Origin: Adiantum capillus-veneris
Taxonomy: Eukaryota > Streptophyta > Polypodiopsida > Polypodiales > Pteridaceae
Length of the DNA stretch: 60,000 bases
Assembly (NCBI GenBank): GCA_014529385.2
Contig: CM043955.1
Location: forward strand, 146,082,140-146,142,139
Direction: 5' to 3'
Position numbers and translations under genes: made by a program. A model generated the notes under the pieces. It was given only the letters and a program-made list of their open reading frames with translations, did no database searches and was not told the DNA's origin. Positions 55,094 to 60,000 of the stretch are shown here, piece after piece (position 1 is the stretch's first letter; the number at the start of each line of letters is the position of its first letter).

Positions 55094-55488
55094 TGTTAGG
55101 GGCACACAGCCCTAACAGGTATTCAATGCAAGTAACATGCAATTATTCAGGAAACAGGAACAATACACTGAGTATTCATACACAATACTGCAAAGTAAAT
55201 AAGTGAAGAACACCATAAGGAAGAGGAAAAGAGACTGCCATCACATTATCTTCATCATCATCACCCAGTTACAGAGTAAAAAACAGCAGTATGAGATCAG
55301 GAGAAAAGAGAACTGCCTCGTTAGTTATCCTAAAACTGCCTCACGCCATCGATACCATAAGGCACATTCACAACTACCCAAAAATATAAGTACTAATGTC
55401 CACATATCCCTAAGGTTCAAAAGTTAAAGGTCTTCATTACAGTTCAAAATATAATATCCTGAATGCCCTGAGAGACCAAGCACTAACA
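55094..55488 (-). repeat. 5' LTR of the nested minus-strand element (395 bp)
   Basis: TGTTAGGGGC … CACTAACA, the partner of 48297-48692. The primer site TTTGGCGATCCTGC lies directly inside it on the minus strand. Confidence 0.95.
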
Positions 55489-55493
55489 CTCTT

Positions 55494-56530
55494 CTTCATC
55501 TTATGAAGAAAGCGATGGTGCAAAATTTTGAACCATAAAAAAGAAGAGGCCATAGGAAATCCTATGCCGTGTGGAAGACGTCGTTCAAGCTCAAGAAATT
55601 CAAAGAGGGAGGAAAGAGAATCTCTTTCCTTACCTACGATGGCAGTTTTGGTGCTACAGACAAAGTCTTGGCTTTCATCCAACAATTCAATGCGGCGTTT
55701 GAGGATGAGGGTTTCACGGAGTCCTCCTAGGCTACGCCATGTAGCTTTGCACTTTCAAAAGTCCGCCAGGCAATGGTGGTCTAGCCTACGGGCAAATGAT
55801 GAAGCTCCACAAACATGGAAAGCTTTAAGAGCTTCCATCATCAAGCAATTTTTGGCCACCGATGCCAAAAACAAAGTACTCACCGAATGGTGAAGCTTGA
55901 AGCTCTCTCCCTACAAATCCTTTCACAAATATGTAGACAAGTTTTGGGACTTACATCTCAAAGCCATTGTCTTCAAAAAGATGGATTTTGGAGAGCAAAA
56001 AAAACAATTTTGTGCGGCTTAACTGAAGAAATGGCAGAGTATGTCAACTCCCAAAGGCCACACACTATATCTGCAGTCATACACCATACCATGGTGGCTT
56101 CACAAATCAATTTCCAAACAGAGGGTAAGAGAAATCTTAAGCCTACGGAAAACGGTTCCAATGAGCCTATGAGGAAGGAAAATGTCCAAAAGTCTCCTAA
56201 GGGAAATTCCAATAACAACAAAGCTAAGGAAAAGGGAGTTTACAAAGGCAAAAACGAACTCTCTGCTGAAGATCTTGAGCGTTATCGCAAAGATAACCGT
56301 TGTTTCAAATGCAGTGAGCAAGGGCATGCGTACTGTGCTTGCCCCCAAAAGAACACCTACCATGAGCCTCCTAGAGCTACCTTGGTGGAAATACAACAAG
56401 AGGAAGCTCACCACAAAGGATCTCCTCTATGCCATGCTTGGGGAAAGGTAAGAAAACATGATGCTTTTATTCTCTTTGACCCTGGTTCTACTCACAATTT
56501 CATTCCACACAGTTGGCCACCAAGCTAGGC
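55494..56530 (+). pseudogene. Chromovirus gag, C-terminal part, with zinc knuckle and protease start
   Basis: Frames with shifts read LAFIQQFNAAFEDEGF, LRHVALHFQKSARQWWSSLR and WKALRASIIKQFLATDAK (gag domain), MAEYVNSQRPHTISAVIHH, then the zinc knuckle CFKCSEQGHAYCAC (CX2CX4HX4C) at about 56303. The protease begins DAFILFDPGSTHNFI at about 56461, with DPG in place of the catalytic DSG/DTG, so the enzyme is damaged. Confidence 0.82.
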
Positions 56531-57110
56531 ATCCAAGCCTATGAGATGGGAGATGTCCTGTCTACAGATGGTGCTTTCAAGGGGAAAGAAGCTTCAGTCA
56601 CTCCCTTAGTTGGAAAATTGAGGCTCCATGTCCAAAGCTATGTGGAAAAAGAGGACTTCCTAATATCTCCTCTCAAGCATGAGGATGTAATCCTAGGGGC
56701 ACCATAGTTTGATCGCATGTCTGCCAATGTTAAATTCCTTGAAAGATAAATCTACTTTATATTCAGTGAAAAAGATATGTACATATATGCCAAAGAGATG
56801 GGTAACACCATACCCATTGTACATACGCAGCTTTCAATAAGTCAATAAAGAGCTCTATTTCCATGTACATATTTTTTTTAAAGATTCTCAAAATGAACCC
56901 AATGCTTTAGCAAAAGAAAATATAAATAATCACAAAGAATTAGAGTTATCCAATTTTCTCAAGGGATTTCAAGATGTTTTTATTGACAAAATCTCTTGTG
57001 AACTACCTCCTAAACGAGGCAATGATGACCATGCAATAGAACTTCTTCCAGGAAGTTCACCACCTAATAAACCTCCTTATAGGGTTTCTGAAGCTCAACA
57101 AGAGGAGATC
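56513..57110 (+). pseudogene. Chromovirus protease C-terminus and pre-RT linker
   Basis: ATKLGIQAYEM … LRLHVQSYVEKEDFLISPLKHEDVILGAP, then TAG at 56705-56707 where Trp is usual (ILGAPWF). A degraded stretch follows until ELPPKRGNDDHAIELLPGSSPPNKPPYR at about 57000, the standard lead into RT. Confidence 0.75.
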
Positions 57111-58220
57111 ATGCGGCAAGTGCATGAGTTAGTTGAGAAGGGCATGGCTAGGCCTAGCTCATCTCCATTTTGCTCACCCGCGTTATTAGTGCAAAAGAAA
57201 GACGCCACATATCGTATGTGTGTCGACTATAGAGCACTAAACAGGATCACTATCAAGAATAGGTTTCCCATTCGGGTAGAAGACCTATTTGATAAGCTAC
57301 AAGGGTTGGCCTACTTTAGTAGAATTGACCTAAAAAATGGCTACCATTATATAAGGATAGTTGATTAAGACAGTGTAAAGACAGCATTTCGCACTACATT
57401 TGGTCTTCACAAATACATTGTCATGACTTTTAGATTGACCAATGCACCAGCCACATTCAATCGCTTGATGGAAAAGCTATTCAAGCCTCACCGAACCTTT
57501 ACTGGAGTGTTATGTGATGAAATTATCATCTACTCTAATTTACTAGACAAACACAAGCAACAACTCCAGGTAATATTTCAAGTCTTAAGAGAGAATAAAC
57601 TTTATGTTAATCGAAAGAAAAGTGAGTTTGTTTTACCAAGAGATTCAGTATTTAGGTCACATTATCTCTCAAGATGGCATCCAAATGGATCCATCAAAGC
57701 TAGAGGTAATAAAAGGATGGCCTAATCCAAGGAATCTTCATGAACTAAGAAGTTTTATAGGTATGTGTACATACTGTAGACGCTTCATAGAAAAGTTCTT
57801 ACTAATAGCAGGATCATTACATCACCTAACAAAGAAAAATGTTAGGTATACATGGTCTGCCAAGGAGAACAATGCTTTTGAAAAGCTTATCTCTCAACTT
57901 GTGCTTACACTGCCGGATCTCTCAAAGCCATTGAGGTCCAATGTGACTCTTGTGGTGATTGCCTTGGAGCTGTTTTGCTCCAAGAAGGGCACGCCATCGC
58001 CTATGAAAGTCGAAGGCTCGACCCTGTTGAGAAAGCTCTAGGCATATATGAAAAGGAACTCCTTGCAATTCTACATGCCTTAGATTCATGGAAGCACTAG
58101 ATTCATGCCTTAGGCAAACAAATGAGGTGGGCAAATTTTCTTTCGCAATTTCATTTTCATATTGCTCACATTGCTGGCAAGCATAATCAAGTAGCCGATG
58201 CACTCTCAAGACGGCCGAGA
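57111..58220 (+). pseudogene. Chromovirus reverse transcriptase and RNase H
   Basis: RT: SSPFCSPALLVQKKDATYRMCVDYRALN, FDKLQGLAYFSRIDLKNGYH, TFRLTNAPATFNRLM, then LCDEIIIYS at the catalytic box, where YxDD should stand, so the enzyme is inactive. YLGHIISQDGIQMDPSKLEVIKGWP follows in a shifted frame. RNase H remains as YTWSAKENNAFEKL and, after frameshifts, HIAHIAGKHNQVADALSRR. Confidence 0.85.
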
Positions 58221-59300
58221 GTGAATGCGGTTTTCATAGCAACTCACAATGATCTATCTTCTATGATAGATGAGTATGCTATTGATCTCGATTTTAGAGA
58301 TGTGATTTCAGCCCTTGCATTAGGTAAGAAAGAGAAACCATTCAATTTACAAGATGGTTATCTTCTCTATGGTAATAGACTATGTGTTACCAACTCTCTA
58401 CGTGAGAAAGTAATGTGTGAATCTCATGCTTCTCCTTATGCGGGGCATAGAGGGATTTAGCCTACCCTAAAAGGGATTGAAACATATTTCTATTGACCTA
58501 CCACGAAAGCAAACATACAAGAGTCTGTTTCTAAATGTGTGGTATGCCCAAAGACGAAGTTTGATAGAGGGAAGCAACCTGGATTGCTTCAACCTTTGCC
58601 AATCCCTAATTCACCATGGGAGAGCATATCCATGTATTTTATCTTTGGATTGCCTAAGTCTATCCATGGGAGTACGGGAAAATGGACGATAGTAGACAGG
58701 TTCAACAAACAAGCTCATTTTATACCTTTCAAAAAGACTATCAAAGGCCATCAAATGGCAACCCTCTTCATATCACAAATCTTCAAGTACCATGGATTGC
58801 CGATGTCCATAGTGTCGATAGAGATCCTAGAATGAACAGTAATTTCTGGAAGGGTCTCTTTGAGAATTAGGGACAAGGCTAAACTTCTCTCGGGTCTATC
58901 ACCCCCAAAATGGATGGCCAAAGTGAAATAGCTAACCTAACAATTCTTGATCTACTAAAAACCTATGTAACGGAAGTAGATCAAAGGTCCCAATGGGAGA
59001 AGTACTTACCCTTAGTGGAGTATGCCTACAATAACACTGTACATAATTCCACAAAAAAAGCACCTTTCGAGGTAATTGAGGGAAGATCAAAAAGTCTCCT
59101 GCTACTTAAGTTACATGGGAAGATCTTTGCTGCAGATGACTATAGCCGAGACCTACAAGAATCTTTCCAAAAGATTAAGGATGCTATCTCTATCTCACAG
59201 CAAAGGCAAAAGACGCTTATAATCACAGAAGAGCCCAAGCCTTTCAATTAAGGCACACCATGGCCAAGAATCCTACGGGACACCAAAAGTACTATGCTAA
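58221..59300 (+). pseudogene. Chromovirus integrase
   Basis: Zinc finger part: GYLLYGNRLCVTNSLREKVMCESHASPYAGHRGI, then SKCVVCPKTK. Core: LQPLPIPNSPWESISMYFIFGLPKS, where the first catalytic Asp (usually MDFI) is Tyr; VDRFNKQAHFIPFKKT, FKYHGLPMSIVS with the second Asp lost by frameshift; DGQSEIANLTILDLLKTYV, and WEKYLPLVEYAYNNTVHNSTKKAPFEVIEG. Several stops. Confidence 0.83.
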
Positions 59301-59340
59301 GTTAGCAAAAAGGTACTATGGTCCCTTCCAGATTCTTTGA

Positions 59341-59652
59341 CCAATGAATGAATTGGCCTATCAACTCAAGTTGCCCGGCCATTGGCTCATACACAATGCT
59401 TTCCATGTGAGCCTACTAAAGCCTTACAAAGGAGAGCCACCTCAAGAACCAACAATTGAAGACCCACCGGAGATCGAGGACCAAGAAGAGGTGCTGCAAC
59501 CCGAGTCCATTCTCCAACATGAAGACAAGGTATTAAGAGGCGGTGAGAGTATCCGATGGTATCTTATTAAGTTTAAGAATTATCCTTTTGGAGATGCTAG
59601 ATGGATGCAAGGCATACAATTAAAGGATAACCTAAACCTTGTCAATGCTTAG
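59341..59652 (+). pseudogene. Integrase C-terminal end with chromodomain
   Basis: LAYQLKLPGHWLIHNAFHVSLLKPYKG is the usual integrase C-terminal text. PESILQHEDKVLRGGESIRWYLIKFKNYPFGDARWM is a chromodomain, with the aromatic positions (Y/W … W) mostly kept. In chromoviruses this domain steers integration towards marked histone tails, often H3K9me. It ends at TAG 59650-59652. Confidence 0.85.
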
Positions 59653-60000
59653 AATGCTTACAATGCTTCCCTATAGTAAGCAAATGTACAAATGTGTAAA
59701 ATGAACAAAGTTTTTGTCTTATAAGACTCTCTTTTTCTTTATTGTGCACAAATGTTAAGAAGTATGCATGCTTAGAATCAAGATTGTGGAGACAACGTCT
59801 TCCAAACACCAAGTAGATCTTGTCACTTTACTATGGAATATTGATAGGACTAATGTGCATACATGCTTGTGGCAGCCTTAGGCTCTCAAGTGCCAAATGG
59901 ATTAGTCATCCATTATGGAACGACGTTGTAGGGTAAGATAGGGATTCTCTACCTGCTAGAAAAAGGACTAATGAATAGGCTTTATCTTCCCTACGCATAG
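59653..60000 (+). other. Chromovirus 3' flank, possibly start of the 3' LTR
   Basis: No gene. By position it should contain the purine tract and start of the 3' LTR, but I see no clear match to the sequence before 47216, so the LTR may begin beyond the window. Confidence 0.35.

Larger units (their letters stand above)
48297..55488 (-). mobile_element. 7.2-kb LTR retrotransposon (Ty3/gypsy) without integrase, nested in the chromovirus
   Basis: Bounded by 396/395-bp LTRs and TSD CTCTT. Read on the minus strand it has a primer site (TGGCGATCCTGC next to 55093; tRNA not assigned), a leader of about 160 nt, gag, protease, RT and RNase H in one frame, then a coiled-coil ORF running up to the 3' LTR. 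There is no integrase: the frame stops exactly where the integrase zinc finger would begin. It must have depended on integrase from another element. All premature stops are TAG and no frameshift is seen in gag-RNase H. Confidence 0.92.
47217..59660 (+). mobile_element. Chromovirus (Ty3/gypsy with chromodomain), decayed, hosting a nested LTR element
   Basis: Internal region of a chromovirus: gag start (about 47668-48296), interrupted by a minus-strand LTR element, gag continuation and zinc knuckle (55494-56430), protease, RT, RNase H, integrase and a C-terminal chromodomain. The chromodomain and iMet primer site together place it in the chromoviruses. Many stops, frameshifts and lost catalytic residues show that it is dead. 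The 3' LTR would begin near or after the window end. Confidence 0.85.

Overview
This window is repeat-rich nuclear DNA of a land plant. The evidence is a plant CACTA (En/Spm) transposon, Ty3/gypsy elements including a chromovirus, plant-type introns, and a pentatricopeptide-repeat (PPR) pseudogene of the kind abundant in land plants. I cannot fix the lineage; a fern or another large-genome non-flowering plant would fit. No ordinary host gene is intact. Almost everything is transposable elements nested in each other.

Region 1 (1-16376) is the right part of a decayed CACTA element. It has a TNP2-type transposase gene (277-14204) and a Transposase_24 gene (14477-15786), and ends at 16376 in a CACTA terminus; the left end lies outside the window. 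The TNP2 gene is split by a 10,199-bp insertion (2867-13065) bounded by inverted repeats (30 of 32 bp identical, plus a looser extension).

The insertion is the most interesting object in the window. Its genes are intact once short canonical introns are removed: a 249-aa protein with a BAH-like layout; a 609-aa fusion of a histone H3 (H3-type tail plus complete histone fold) to a ULP1/C48-type cysteine protease; a small gene of unknown function; a 479-aa unknown protein; and a 794-aa, three-exon protein with the layout of an RNase-H-fold (D-D-E) transposase. The H3 fusion and the 479-aa gene diverge from a central 454-bp tandem repeat. It looks like a DNA transposon carrying its own chromatin-protein and protease cargo, of a kind I do not recognise.

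Region 2 (16377-29790) holds rearranged fragments of one Ty3/gypsy lineage: gag on +, protease on -, then a 6.5-kb internal fragment (leader-gag-protease) inserted in a PPR pseudogene and flanked by 118 bp of duplicated target. Region 3 (29796-43428) is a complete LTR retrotransposon with 919-bp LTRs, TSD ACATG, a tRNA-Asp-type primer site and a purine tract. Its gag and first protease are deleted. It keeps RT, RNase H (split by a 174-bp MITE), a doubled integrase zinc finger, a second retropepsin after integrase, and a downstream coiled-coil region. It sits inside a tandem array of ~285-bp units with palindromic cores.

Region 4 (about 45.5 kb to the end) is a decayed chromovirus with a C-terminal chromodomain. 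Its gag is split by a younger, minus-strand LTR element (48297-55488, TSD CTCTT) that has gag-protease-RT-RNase H and a coiled-coil ORF but no integrase. Every premature stop in that element is TAG.
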